From positions 1 through 64,000 of the forward strand of contig DXML01000022.1 of NCBI GenBank assembly GCA_019414205.1: a DNA stretch of 64,000 bases. The letters are read 5' to 3'. Shown piece after piece: positions 15,981 through 24,339 of the stretch. Source of the stretch: Collinsella sp. (GTDB lineage Bacteria; Actinomycetota; Coriobacteriia; Coriobacteriales; Coriobacteriaceae). Numbering within the stretch: the first letter of the stretch is position 1; the number at the start of each line of letters is the position of its first letter. The notes below the pieces were generated by a model. It searched no databases, was not told the DNA's origin, and worked only from the letters and a program-made list of their open reading frames with translations. A program made the position numbers and the translations under genes.

Positions 15981-18900
15981 TAGCTCAGCCTCCCGTGCTC
16001 GACCGAAAGCGAGAAATCGGCAAACGCGCAGGTGCTGGCACGGTGGCTTACCAGCACAATGGTCTTGCCGCGACGCTTGAGCTCGTCGATCGCCTGCATC
16101 ACGGACGCCTCGTTGAGGGCATCGAGCGCGCTGGTGGGTTCGTCGAGCAAGATGAAGGGTGCGTCGTTGAGGAAGATGCGCGCAAGGCCGATGCGCTGGC
16201 GCTCGCCGCCCGAAAGCGAGTCGCCCAGCTCGGCAACGGGCGTGTCGAGTCCCTGCGGCAGACGGTCGATGAGCGTGGTGAGTGAGGCGGAGCGGCAAGC
16301 GTCGAGCAGCTCGGCATCGGTGGCGTTGGCGTGCGCGACCAGCAGATTCTCGCGTACGGTGCCGCAGAACAGATGTGTGTCCTGGGTCATATAGGCCTCG
16401 TGGCTGCGCAGGCTCGCTGTGTTGATGTGGCGGGCATCGACGCCGCTCACCGTGATGGTGCCGGCTGCGGGGTCCCAAAAGCGCATGAGCAGCTTAAGCA
16501 GCGTCGACTTGCCCGAACCCGAGCGCCCCATGATGCAGGTCATGGTACCGGGCGCAAAGGTGCAGGTCACGTCGTCGAGGATGAGACTCGCAGCGGTGTC
16601 GTTCGCGACCTGCTCTGTGGCGCCCGCACCGCCCGCGTCCACGCCGCCCACATAGCTAAAGCTCACATGCTCGGCTGCGGCGCCGGCAAACTCAACGTTC
16701 TGTCCATCGGCGACCTCGGCGCACTGGGGCTGCTCGTCGAGCAAATCGAGCACGCGTGCGCCCGAGGCGAGCGTCTCCTGCAGTGAGGCGCCCAGGCGGC
16801 TCACGGCCATCACCGAGCCAAACGACGACACAAAGGTAAAGACGGCGACAAACGCTGCGGCAAAGTCAATCGTTCCCGCAGACACCAGCTGCAGCGCACG
16901 CCCGAGCATCACCAGATTGGCCGCAAGAATAAGCGCATCGGCTACGGCCTCGCTGACCGCCTGGCGGCGCTTGAGGCGCGCGTCCACGGCGCCGACTTGC
17001 TCGGTCAGATTGCCCAGGGCACGGCTGCGATCGGTGCCACCGGCAAACTGGATAGTCTCGGACGCGCCGCGTAGACTGTCGAGCACAAAGGCACCCAGCT
17101 TACCGGCGCCCTCGCGGCTCTGGCGGCCGGTGGTGCCGCATGCCTTGGCCGAGGTCAGGGGCAGCAGCACGCCCAGGACCGCGTAGGCCACGAGCGCGAT
17201 GCCCGCGAGCTCGGGGCTCACAGCCAGCAAAAAGCCCTCAAACACAACGGTGCAGACCAGAGCGATGGCAATGGGCGAGATGGTGTGCGCGTAGAATACT
17301 TCGAGCAGCTCGATATCCGAGGTGACCAGACTCACGAGCTCGCCCTTGCCGCGGCCCTCGAGCTTAGCGGGGGCGAGCTGGCGCAGGGCGCCAAACACCA
17401 GGTCGCGAATGTGTGCGAGCAGACGGAATGCGATGTAATGGTTGCAGAGCTGCTCGCCGTAGTGGAGCGGCCCGCGTGCGATGCCGCAGGCGGCACAGGC
17501 CGCGCATGTGACGATAAGGCCCAGGCCCAGGGCATTGTGGCCCAGGGCCGCCATAAGGCCAAGGGCGCCAAAGGCCGGCACGAACGCGGCAGTGAGCATG
17601 CCAATGCTGCCCAGCGCGACGGCTAGCACAGGCCAGCCGGCAAGCGGTCGGACAAGCCCCATCATGCGCCACATGATGGACGGCGCCGAGCGACGGGCGC
17701 GGCCGGAGTCAGGCGCCGCGGCAGCGGAAGACGAGCCAGCACCGTTGAGGCCATCGGTACGGGCGGTGCTGCCGTCAACAGCCTCAACCGCGCCGGCATC
17801 CTCGGCATCACCCTCCGCATACGCATATGCCGAGAGCTGCTCCTGGCTGTTCCACATGCGCGCATAGGCGCCCGCGCCCGACAGGAGCTCATCATGGGTG
17901 CCGCGCTTGGCAATGCGACCGCGCTCCAGCACCAGAATCTGGTCGGCGTCCACGATCGTCGACAGGCGATGCGCCACCACAATTACGGTGTGCTCGCCGG
18001 CAAGCGACGCGATGACCTCGCCGATCGCGGCCTCGCTTGCGGCATCGACGTTGCTCGTCGCCTCGTCAAACACATAGATGGGCGAGTCGTGCAGCAGGGC
18101 GCGGGCCATGCACACGCGCTGGCGCTGGCCGCCCGAAAGGTTGGTGCCGCCCTCGTTAATCACCATGTCGAGCCCGCCGTTGGCCTGCACAAAGGCCGCC
18201 ACGCGCGTGCGGCCGAGCGCGCGCAAAAGCTCGACGTCGGTGGCGTTGGGCTGGGCGAGCAGCAGGTTGTCGCGCAGGGTGCCGGCAAACAGGTAGCCGT
18301 TGGTGGGCACCAGCGTGACGGCGCGCATGAGTGAGGTGGCCGTGGCATCGCGCAGTTCAACGCCGCCGATGCGAACGCTGCCACGGTAGGCACCCTTGCG
18401 GCCCGCGATAATCCCCGCGAGCGTGGACTTGCCGCCGCCGCTTTCGCCCACGAGTGCCACGAGCGAGCCGTGCGCAATGGTCGCGCTGGCGCTGTCCAGC
18501 ACCGTGCGGTCGCCGTATGCATAGCTCACGCCCGCGAGCTCGATATTGCCGCGACCGTCAAGCTCAACATCGCCGCGCTCGGGCTCGGGCGTATCCAAAA
18601 TGCCAAACATGCGGCGCGAGGCGGCCATGCCGTTCATAGCCGTGTGGAACAGCGATCCCAGACGGCGCATGGGCAAAAAGAACTCCTGCGACAGAAAGAC
18701 GATGAGAAAGGCCGCCTCAAAGCCAATCTTGCCCGTGGCGAGCTGCAGCACGGCTACGATAATGCCGAGCGCGGCGCCCATATAGACGACCAGGTCCATA
18801 ACGCAAATGGAGCGCAGCTGCATCACCAGCAGGCGCATGGTTGCTGTGCGGAAACGCTCGGACTCTGCGTTGATGCGCTCGTGCCAGCTGCGATCGGCCT

Positions 18901-19546
18901 GGTAGACCTTAAGGGTGGTGAGACCCTGCACGGCCTCCAGGAACATGCCACCCAGATCGACATAGCTGCCCCAGTACTCGGCACCGATCTTTTTGGCGTT
19001 GCGCATGACCATCATGATGGAGACGGGGATGACCGGAACGCAGGCGAGCAGCAGCGCGGCGGGAAGACCCGCCTGGCCCACGAGCAGTACAAACAGCGTG
19101 ATGGGTGCCAAGCCCGCAAAGAAGAGCTGCGGCAGGTAGCCGCCAAAGTACACCTGGAGTTGCGTGGCGCCCTCGACGCTGGTCTGGACGGCCTCGGCGG
19201 TGGGGACGGTCTCGGTGTAGGAGGGGCCGAGTGCGGTGAGCTTGTCGTAGACGAGCGAGCGCACGCGGCGGACGGCCTCGAACGCGGCTTTGTCGCCGGC
19301 GCGTTGGGCCAGGTAGATGGAGGCGGCGCGCACGATGATGGCGGCGGCGAGCGGTAGGGCCGCCTGTGCGAGGGCATCGACGGCGAGCGCGGCGGAAAGA
19401 CCGTCCGTGACGATGCCGCCCAAGATGCGCGCAAGCACCCACATCACCGTAATGTTTGCCATGAGCGCGATCCACTTAAACAGGACGCTTGCCATAATGT
19501 AGGGCGTTGCCTGCGGAACCAGGGAGAAGAGCCGCTTCTCGAACAT
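15980..19546 (-). CDS. Fused CydDC-like ABC exporter
   Basis: A 1188-residue protein containing two complete half-exporters. Half one (about 1-580) has six membrane helices, Walker A GESGGGKST (about 367), LSGGQRQRVCMARAL and Walker B IYVFDEATSNVD. A linker rich in Ala/Ser/Gly (about 590-640) leads to half two, with Walker A GRSGSGKST (about 1006), LSGGERQRIGLARIF and FILLDEPTSALDA. Both ATPase sites look intact. The order and membrane sequences fit CydD then CydC, the glutathione/cysteine exporter needed for cytochrome bd assembly, normally two polypeptides. Another heterodimeric exporter type cannot be excluded. The start has GGAGG. Confidence 0.8.
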   Translation of the reverse strand: MFEKRLFSLVPQATPYIMASVLFKWIALMANITVMWVLARILGGIVTDGLSAALAVDALAQAALPLAAAIIVRAASIYLAQRAGDKAAFEAVRRVRSLVYDKLTALGPSYTETVPTAEAVQTSVEGATQLQVYFGGYLPQLFFAGLAPITLFVLLVGQAGLPAALLLACVPVIPVSIMMVMRNAKKIGAEYWGSYVDLGGMFLEAVQGLTTLKVYQADRSWHERINAESERFRTATMRLLVMQLRSICVMDLVVYMGAALGIIVAVLQLATGKIGFEAAFLIVFLSQEFFLPMRRLGSLFHTAMNGMAASRRMFGILDTPEPERGDVELDGRGNIELAGVSYAYGDRTVLDSASATIAHGSLVALVGESGGGKSTLAGIIAGRKGAYRGSVRIGGVELRDATATSLMRAVTLVPTNGYLFAGTLRDNLLLAQPNATDVELLRALGRTRVAAFVQANGGLDMVINEGGTNLSGGQRQRVCMARALLHDSPIYVFDEATSNVDAASEAAIGEVIASLAGEHTVIVVAHRLSTIVDADQILVLERGRIAKRGTHDELLSGAGAYARMWNSQEQLSAYAYAEGDAEDAGAVEAVDGSTARTDGLNGAGSSSAAAAPDSGRARRSAPSIMWRMMGLVRPLAGWPVLAVALGSIGMLTAAFVPAFGALGLMAALGHNALGLGLIVTCAACAACGIARGPLHYGEQLCNHYIAFRLLAHIRDLVFGALRQLAPAKLEGRGKGELVSLVTSDIELLEVFYAHTISPIAIALVCTVVFEGFLLAVSPELAGIALVAYAVLGVLLPLTSAKACGTTGRQSREGAGKLGAFVLDSLRGASETIQFAGGTDRSRALGNLTEQVGAVDARLKRRQAVSEAVADALILAANLVMLGRALQLVSAGTIDFAAAFVAVFTFVSSFGSVMAVSRLGASLQETLASGARVLDLLDEQPQCAEVADGQNVEFAGAAAEHVSFSYVGGVDAGGAGATEQVANDTAASLILDDVTCTFAPGTMTCIMGRSGSGKSTLLKLLMRFWDPAAGTITVSGVDARHINTASLRSHEAYMTQDTHLFCGTVRENLLVAHANATDAELLDACRSASLTTLIDRLPQGLDTPVAELGDSLSGGERQRIGLARIFLNDAPFILLDEPTSALDALNEASVMQAIDELKRRGKTIVLVSHRASTCAFADFSLSVEHGRLS

Positions 19547-19676
19547 GAAACCTCCTATGCCGTAACGGTGCCGGGCGGGGTTCTCGGCAGCCGCTTAGTT
19601 AGCCAAATGCAACTAGAGTAACATCGTGCAGCGGGTAAGTATGCCGAGGGTAATTTTTAGCCGATGAACTGCGTAG

Positions 19677-19825
19677 AAAGTTCAAAATTGTTGAGTGCGG
19701 CGAACTTTGTGGTGGACGGAGTGCGGCGCAATTTTGATCGTGTGTGGCCCCGCTCCAAAACGTGTACGTCAGCCTCCAAAACCGACAATAAATGACATGT
19801 TTGGAGGCTGACGTACATGTTTGGA
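19677..19825. repeat. Cluster of inverted and direct repeats in a divergent intergenic region
   Basis: The 380-base gap between the ABC gene and the LarC2-like gene has no coding sequence. It holds GTACGTCAGCCTCCAAA (19764-19780) with a perfect 17-bp inverted copy at 19800-19816, AAAGTTC/GAACTTT (19677-19683, 19702-19708), TCAAAATTG/CAATTTTGA (19682-19690, 19729-19737), and GAGTGCGGCG twice (19693, 19719). The hairpin arms extend further with one mismatch and one bulge. Both flanking genes read away from it, so operators are possible. Confidence 0.6.
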
Positions 19826-19928
19826 TGAGGGCGAGGGTGACGACGGACGAAAGTCACGCCTGTGCCACGTCCGATGTGCTAGCGTTTGGGTGAACAAAAC
19901 GAGCCCGTGCGGAAAGGATCCGGACCGT

Positions 19929-20414
19929 ATGCAACGTGGAAGTACATCTCCGCTGTCCCGCGAGACCGATGCGCCCGAAACCATCGTCAAGCTGGAGTGC
20001 GACATCGACGATGCATCGCCCGAGGTACTCGCCTATGCCGCCGACCGCCTGCGCGAGGCAGGTGCGCGCGAGGTGCACTGGCTGCCTCTCTACTGCAAAA
20101 AAGGTCGCCCCGGTTGGCAGCTGCAGGTGATCTGCTCGCACGAGGATATCGAGCGCCTACAGACGATTATCTTTTTGGAGACCACGACCAACGCCGTTCG
20201 TCGCCAGGTGATGGAACGCGTCTGCCTGCCGCGTCGTTTTGAGCAGGTAGCGACGCCTTGGGGCGAGGTGGCCGTCAAAGTAGCCACCCTGCCCGACGGC
20301 AGCGAGCGCGCGGCACCCGAGTACGAGGATTGTGCCCGTCTTGCCCGCGAGCACAACGCGCCGCTCCAGCGCGTGATGCAGGCGGCACAAGCCTCGGCAC
20401 TGCGATTTGAATAG
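19929..20414 (+). CDS. LarC2-domain protein (C-terminal domain of nickel-pincer cofactor enzyme LarC)
   Basis: A 161-residue protein. KLECDIDDASPEVLAYAADRL and HWLPLYCKKGRPGWQLQVI match the C-terminal domain of LarC, which inserts nickel into the lactate racemase cofactor. In lactobacilli LarC is made from larC1 and larC2 by a programmed frameshift. Here no LarC1 domain, larB or larE is found upstream or nearby. Either the domain acts alone or the other parts are elsewhere. The ATG at 19929 has GGAAAGGA ten bases away; the frame is open to 19821 but reads as low-quality sequence. Confidence 0.75.
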   Translation: MQRGSTSPLSRETDAPETIVKLECDIDDASPEVLAYAADRLREAGAREVHWLPLYCKKGRPGWQLQVICSHEDIERLQTIIFLETTTNAVRRQVMERVCLPRRFEQVATPWGEVAVKVATLPDGSERAAPEYEDCARLAREHNAPLQRVMQAAQASALRFE

Positions 20415-20471
20415 CGCGCCCGGCCACATCTCGCGCCTGGCCACATCAACCCCATCCGAAAGGACCCTCCC

Positions 20472-21020
20472 ATGAAATACCTCATCGCCTCCGACATCCA
20501 CGGCTCGGCATATTGGACCGAGCGCCTCTGCGCCGCCATCGAGTCCGAGCAGCCCGACCGCATCGTCCTACTGGGCGACCTGCTCTATCACGGTCCGCGC
20601 AACGACCTGCCGCGCGACTACGCCCCCAAGCGCGCGATTCCGCTGCTCAACGCCCTGGCCGACCGCATCATCGCGGTGCGCGGTAACTGTGACGCCGAGG
20701 TCGACCAGATGGTCCTCGACTTTCCCGTCATGGCCGACTACGCCACGCTGTTCGACGAGACCGGCCGCGAGCTGTTCCTGACGCACGGCCACGTCTTTGG
20801 CGCCGGCATGCACAACAGCGTCGACCACGCGCCCGCGCTGCCCGAGGGCTCCGCGCTCGTCTACGGCCACACGCACATCAAGGTTAACGAGGCAAGCGAG
20901 GCGCACCCGGGCCTGTGGCTCTTCAACCCCGGCAGCGTGAGCATTCCCAAGGACGGTACGCACAGCTATGGCATCTACGAGGACGGCGCGTTCCGTCACG
21001 TGATCCTGGAGGAGGAATAA
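20472..21020 (+). CDS. yfcE: YfcE-like metallophosphoesterase
   Basis: A 182-residue phosphodiesterase of the calcineurin-like fold. The metal-site motifs are in order: ASDIHGS (6-12), LLGDLLYHG (about 34-42), RGNCD (about 75-79), LTHGH (about 103-107) and YGHTHIK (about 128-134). E. coli YfcE hydrolyses artificial phosphodiesters; the natural substrate is unknown. The start has GAAAGGA. It is followed after two bases by mazG. Confidence 0.9.
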   Translation: MKYLIASDIHGSAYWTERLCAAIESEQPDRIVLLGDLLYHGPRNDLPRDYAPKRAIPLLNALADRIIAVRGNCDAEVDQMVLDFPVMADYATLFDETGRELFLTHGHVFGAGMHNSVDHAPALPEGSALVYGHTHIKVNEASEAHPGLWLFNPGSVSIPKDGTHSYGIYEDGAFRHVILEEE

Positions 21021-21022
21021 CC

Positions 21023-21883
21023 ATGGCAGAGCAGCTGGCTCAGCAAAATGCCGAGGGCTCGCGCGATCTGTCCACGCTGGTCGACGCGTCGGCCGAGCTG
21101 CAGCATCTGGTGCAGACCATCTGGCGCCTGCGTCAGCCCGATGGCTGCCCGTGGGACCGCGAACAGACGCATCAGAGCATTGGCAAGAACATGATCGAGG
21201 AGGCCTACGAGGCGCTCGACTGCATCGAGGCCGACGACGTGGCGCATCTGCGCGAGGAACTCGGCGACGTGCTCATGCAGGTCGTACTGCATGCGCAGAT
21301 TGCGGCGGACGCCGGTGAGTTTTCGCTGGCCGATGTGGCACGCGATATCGACGCCAAGCTCATCCGCCGCCACCCACACGTGTTTGGCGATGCGGACGCC
21401 GAGAGCTCCGACGAGGTTCTCAAGATCTGGGACGAGGTCAAGCTTGCCGAGAAGGCCGCCAAAGACCAGGCCGTGGCGGCAGGCGAGGCCGCGCCCGAGG
21501 GTCTGCTCGACGGCGTGCCCACGCACCTGCCGGCGCTGATGCAGGCTCAGAAGGTGTCGCGCAAGGCGGCTGCCGTGGGCTTTGAGTGGGAGACGGTCCA
21601 GGACGTGTGGGACGAGGTCGCCGAGGAGCGTGCCGAGTTTGAGGCCGAGGCTTCCGGCTCGCCCGAGCGCGAGATGGAGTTTGGCGACCTGCTCTTTGCT
21701 CTGGTCAACGTTGCGCGCAAGGAGGGAATCGACGCCGAGAGCGCCCTGCGGGCCAGCACGGCAAAGTTCCGCCGCCGCTGGGCCGCGATGGAGCAGATGG
21801 CGGCCGACGCCCACGTGGATCTGGCCGAGCTTTCGACCCACGGCCTCAATGACCTCTGGGATGCCGCAAAGGCAGAGGAGTAA
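21023..21883 (+). CDS. mazG: Nucleoside triphosphate pyrophosphohydrolase MazG
   Basis: A 286-residue two-domain MazG. Domain one has CPWDREQTHQSI, EEAYEALD and EELGDVLMQVVLHA (about 35-100). Domain two has KAAAVGFEW and EFGDLLFALVNVARK (about 215-235). It hydrolyses non-canonical or excess NTPs to NMPs. The ATG at 21023 has GGAGGAG from the end of yfcE. In Actinobacteria mazG commonly precedes eno, as it does here. Confidence 0.95.
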   Translation: MAEQLAQQNAEGSRDLSTLVDASAELQHLVQTIWRLRQPDGCPWDREQTHQSIGKNMIEEAYEALDCIEADDVAHLREELGDVLMQVVLHAQIAADAGEFSLADVARDIDAKLIRRHPHVFGDADAESSDEVLKIWDEVKLAEKAAKDQAVAAGEAAPEGLLDGVPTHLPALMQAQKVSRKAAAVGFEWETVQDVWDEVAEERAEFEAEASGSPEREMEFGDLLFALVNVARKEGIDAESALRASTAKFRRRWAAMEQMAADAHVDLAELSTHGLNDLWDAAKAEE

Positions 21884-21890
21884 GACTGCG

Positions 21891-21934
21891 GGGGCGACGG
21901 GACGGACTTGTCCCATCGCCCCTATTATTTTTTA
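21891..21934 (+). terminator. Terminator after mazG
   Basis: A 13-bp stem (GGGGCGACGGGAC / GTCCCATCGCCCC, one mismatch) is followed by TATTATTTTTT. Confidence 0.9.
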
Positions 21935-21940
21935 AAAAGA

Positions 21941-21996
21941 TTGTATCCCTTGGCTAACTTAGGGCATAATGCAAAAAGTGCGATAAGGCTAACTTA
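21941..21996 (+). promoter_or_regulatory. Promoter region of eno with a direct repeat
   Basis: A -35 TTGTAT (21941-21946) and a -10 CATAAT (21965-21970) are 18 bases apart. GGCTAACTTA occurs twice, at 21952-21961 and 21987-21996, 35 bases apart, flanking the -10. It may be a regulator site on the same face of the helix. Confidence 0.45.
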
Positions 21997-22072
21997 TGAA
22001 CCTGCGCGCCGCTGTAGCGTGCAAGCCGTGTCGCCAAGCATTCAACCCGTTTCCAAGTGAGAGGGAGACAAC

Positions 22073-23362
22073 ATGAGCGATATTTTGGACGTCTACGGTC
22101 GCGAGGTGCTCGACAGCCGCGGCAATCCCACCGTCGAGGTCGAGGTCGTGCTCGAGGACGGCAGCTTTGGCCGTGCAATGGTGCCTTCGGGTGCTTCGAC
22201 CGGCGCCTTTGAGGCCTGCGAGCTGCGTGATGGCGACAAGGGCCGCTATCTGGGCAAGGGCGTCTCTCGGGCCGTCGAGCACGTCAATAACGAGTGCGCT
22301 AACGCCGTCGTGGGCCTCGACGCCTTCGACCAGCGCGCCGTCGATGCCGCGCTGATTGCCGCGGACGGTACCCCCAACAAGACCAAGCTCGGTGCCAACG
22401 CCATCCTGGGCGTGTCGCTGGCCGTCGCCCGCGCCGCTGCCGAGTCGGCGGGCCTGTCGCTGTACCAGTACCTGGGCGGCGTCAACGCCCACCTGCTGCC
22501 CACGCCTATGATGAATATCCTCAACGGTGGCGTCCATGCCGACAATAACGTTGACTTCCAGGAGTTCATGATCATGCCGGTGGGCGCCCCGAGCTTTGCC
22601 GAGGGCCTGCGTTGGTGCGCCGAGGTCTACCACACCCTCAAGGGCGTGCTGCACGAGGCGGGCCTGGGCGGCGGCGTGGGCGACGAGGGCGGCTTTGCGC
22701 CCAACCTCAAGACCAATGCCGAGCCGTTCGAGTACATTACCAAGGCCGTCGAGAAGGCTGGCTTTAAGCCCGGCGTCGACTTCATGTACGCCATGGATCC
22801 GGCCTCGACCGAGTTCTACAACGCCGAGACCGGCATGTACGAGCTCAAGGGCGAGGGCGTGGAGTACACGAGTGCCCAGATGGTTGATTACTGGGAGAAG
22901 CTCGTCGACACCTATCCCATCATCTCCATCGAGGACGGCATGGCCGAGGAGGACTGGGACGGTTGGGTTGAGCTTACCCGCCGCATTGGCAACAAGGTGC
23001 AGCTGGTGGGCGACGACCTGTTCGTCACCAACACCGAGCGCCTCAAGAAGGGCATCGAGCTGGGTGCCGCCAACGCGATCCTGGTCAAGGTCAATCAGAT
23101 CGGCACGCTCACCGAGTCGCTCGAGGCCATCGAGACCGCCAAGGAGGCCGGTTACGCCTGCATCGTGAGTCACCGCTCCGGCGAGACCGAGGATTCCACG
23201 ATCGCCGACCTGGTCGTGGGCGTCAATGCCGGCCAGATCAAGTCGGGCGCCCCGTGCCGCAGCGACCGTATCGCCAAGTACAACCAGCTCATTCGCATCG
23301 AGGACGAGCTCGAGGGCAGCGCGCGCTACGCCGGCAAGGCCGCGTTCTACAACATTCGCTAA
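22073..23362 (+). CDS. eno: Enolase
   Basis: A 429-residue enolase, the normal length. Conserved features: GREVLDSRGNPTVEVEV at the N-terminus, VPSGASTG (about 39-46), VGDEGGFAPNL (about 202-212), SIEDGMAEEDW with metal ligands, and the signature region ILVKVNQIGTLTE followed by SHRSGETED. It converts 2-phosphoglycerate to PEP, which also fuels the PTS systems in this window. The ribosome site is GAGAGGGAG. Codon use is strongly biased, as expected for a highly expressed gene. Confidence 0.99.
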   Translation: MSDILDVYGREVLDSRGNPTVEVEVVLEDGSFGRAMVPSGASTGAFEACELRDGDKGRYLGKGVSRAVEHVNNECANAVVGLDAFDQRAVDAALIAADGTPNKTKLGANAILGVSLAVARAAAESAGLSLYQYLGGVNAHLLPTPMMNILNGGVHADNNVDFQEFMIMPVGAPSFAEGLRWCAEVYHTLKGVLHEAGLGGGVGDEGGFAPNLKTNAEPFEYITKAVEKAGFKPGVDFMYAMDPASTEFYNAETGMYELKGEGVEYTSAQMVDYWEKLVDTYPIISIEDGMAEEDWDGWVELTRRIGNKVQLVGDDLFVTNTERLKKGIELGAANAILVKVNQIGTLTESLEAIETAKEAGYACIVSHRSGETEDSTIADLVVGVNAGQIKSGAPCRSDRIAKYNQLIRIEDELEGSARYAGKAAFYNIR

Positions 23363-23434
23363 ACGGGCGAATTTGGCGAGGAGGAGGCTGACTCGGTTCC
23401 GCCCCGCCTTGGCTGGACGCCGCAAAGCGCTGTG

Positions 23435-23466
23435 GGCGCTGGGCCATATGGCTCAGCGCCTTTTTT
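23435..23466 (+). terminator. Terminator after eno
   Basis: An 11-bp stem GGCGCTGGGCC / GGCTCAGCGCC with loop ATAT (one mismatch) is followed by six T residues. Confidence 0.92.
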
Positions 23467-23557
23467 ATGTCGAGCAAAGGCTGGCGAAGGCGGTGCGGGC
23501 GCTCGTGCTATAACTAAAGGACTTAGCGCAAACAAACCTCAACCGCACAAGGCGCAC

Positions 23558-24319
23558 ATGGATCAGATTTACGACAACAGGTACTATTCCGCCGGTTCAC
23601 GCGAGCCGTCGCCTCGCCGTGCACGCACGGTGCAGCTCGGTGGGCCCGCCTACGCCGGCGTCGACCGCCCCGTGCAGCGCCCGACAAGTACCTCGCGCCC
23701 CAATGCTCAAGTGAATACTTCGACAGATGGACCGGTGCGCCCGGCACGTTCGTCGCATACGTCGCGTCCCTCGACTCAGGCACACGACAAATCGAGCAGG
23801 CCCTCGAACCGTTTTTCGGGCTCGGACTTTATGCGCTACGCCAACGACAACGCGGTGGTCAAGGCGATCTATGACTTTACGCATGGCTCTCTGCGTCCGC
23901 TGTTTATCGGTATCGTGGTGGCGCTGGTGCTCGTGAGCCTGTATTTCCCCGTGCGCGATCTGTACGTGGCAAAGCGTTCGAGCGATATCTTGGCCAAGCA
24001 GGTCGAGATTCGTCAGCAATACAATGATGAGCTGCAGAAAAGTGCCGACAAGCTGCTCTCGGAGGAGGGTATCAAGGACGCGGCGTCCGAGGACCTAGGC
24101 CTAGTGATGCCCGGCGAGAAGAAGATTGACGTGCTAGGCTTGGACGAGGATTCGGATTCGTCGTCGAGCAAAAAGTCCTCAAACGCCAAGAAGGCCAGCG
24201 AAGTTGCCAAGGAAATCGAAGAAGTCGGCAAGGACGCGCCGTGGTACATCCAGGCGCTCGACATGCTGTTTGGGTTTAACGGTGTCGAGGGCCAGACGGT
24301 CGTGTCCAACGGCAAATAG
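23558..24319 (+). CDS. Septum formation initiator (DivIC/FtsB-like) membrane protein
   Basis: A 253-residue bitopic protein. Residues 1-110 are a basic, Ser/Pro-rich cytoplasmic region. One membrane helix covers about 114-132 (PLFIGIVVALVLVSLYF). A short coiled-coil segment (about 135-175) follows, with EEGIKDAASEDLGLVMPGE, typical of the DivIC/FtsB fold, and then an acidic Ser-rich tail. These proteins join FtsL and FtsQ in the divisome. The place between eno and ppx is the usual actinobacterial context. The start lacks a strong ribosome site. Confidence 0.8.
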   Translation: MDQIYDNRYYSAGSREPSPRRARTVQLGGPAYAGVDRPVQRPTSTSRPNAQVNTSTDGPVRPARSSHTSRPSTQAHDKSSRPSNRFSGSDFMRYANDNAVVKAIYDFTHGSLRPLFIGIVVALVLVSLYFPVRDLYVAKRSSDILAKQVEIRQQYNDELQKSADKLLSEEGIKDAASEDLGLVMPGEKKIDVLGLDEDSDSSSSKKSSNAKKASEVAKEIEEVGKDAPWYIQALDMLFGFNGVEGQTVVSNGK

Positions 24320-24339
24320 CGCCCGGAGGGGAGCCCGCA

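Noticed and set aside
15981..16478. Extension of the YgbA-like frame upstream to 305 residues
   Set aside because: The extra part overlaps the ABC exporter coding region and shows no family similarity. The ATG at 15980 overlapping the exporter stop gives the right YgbA length.
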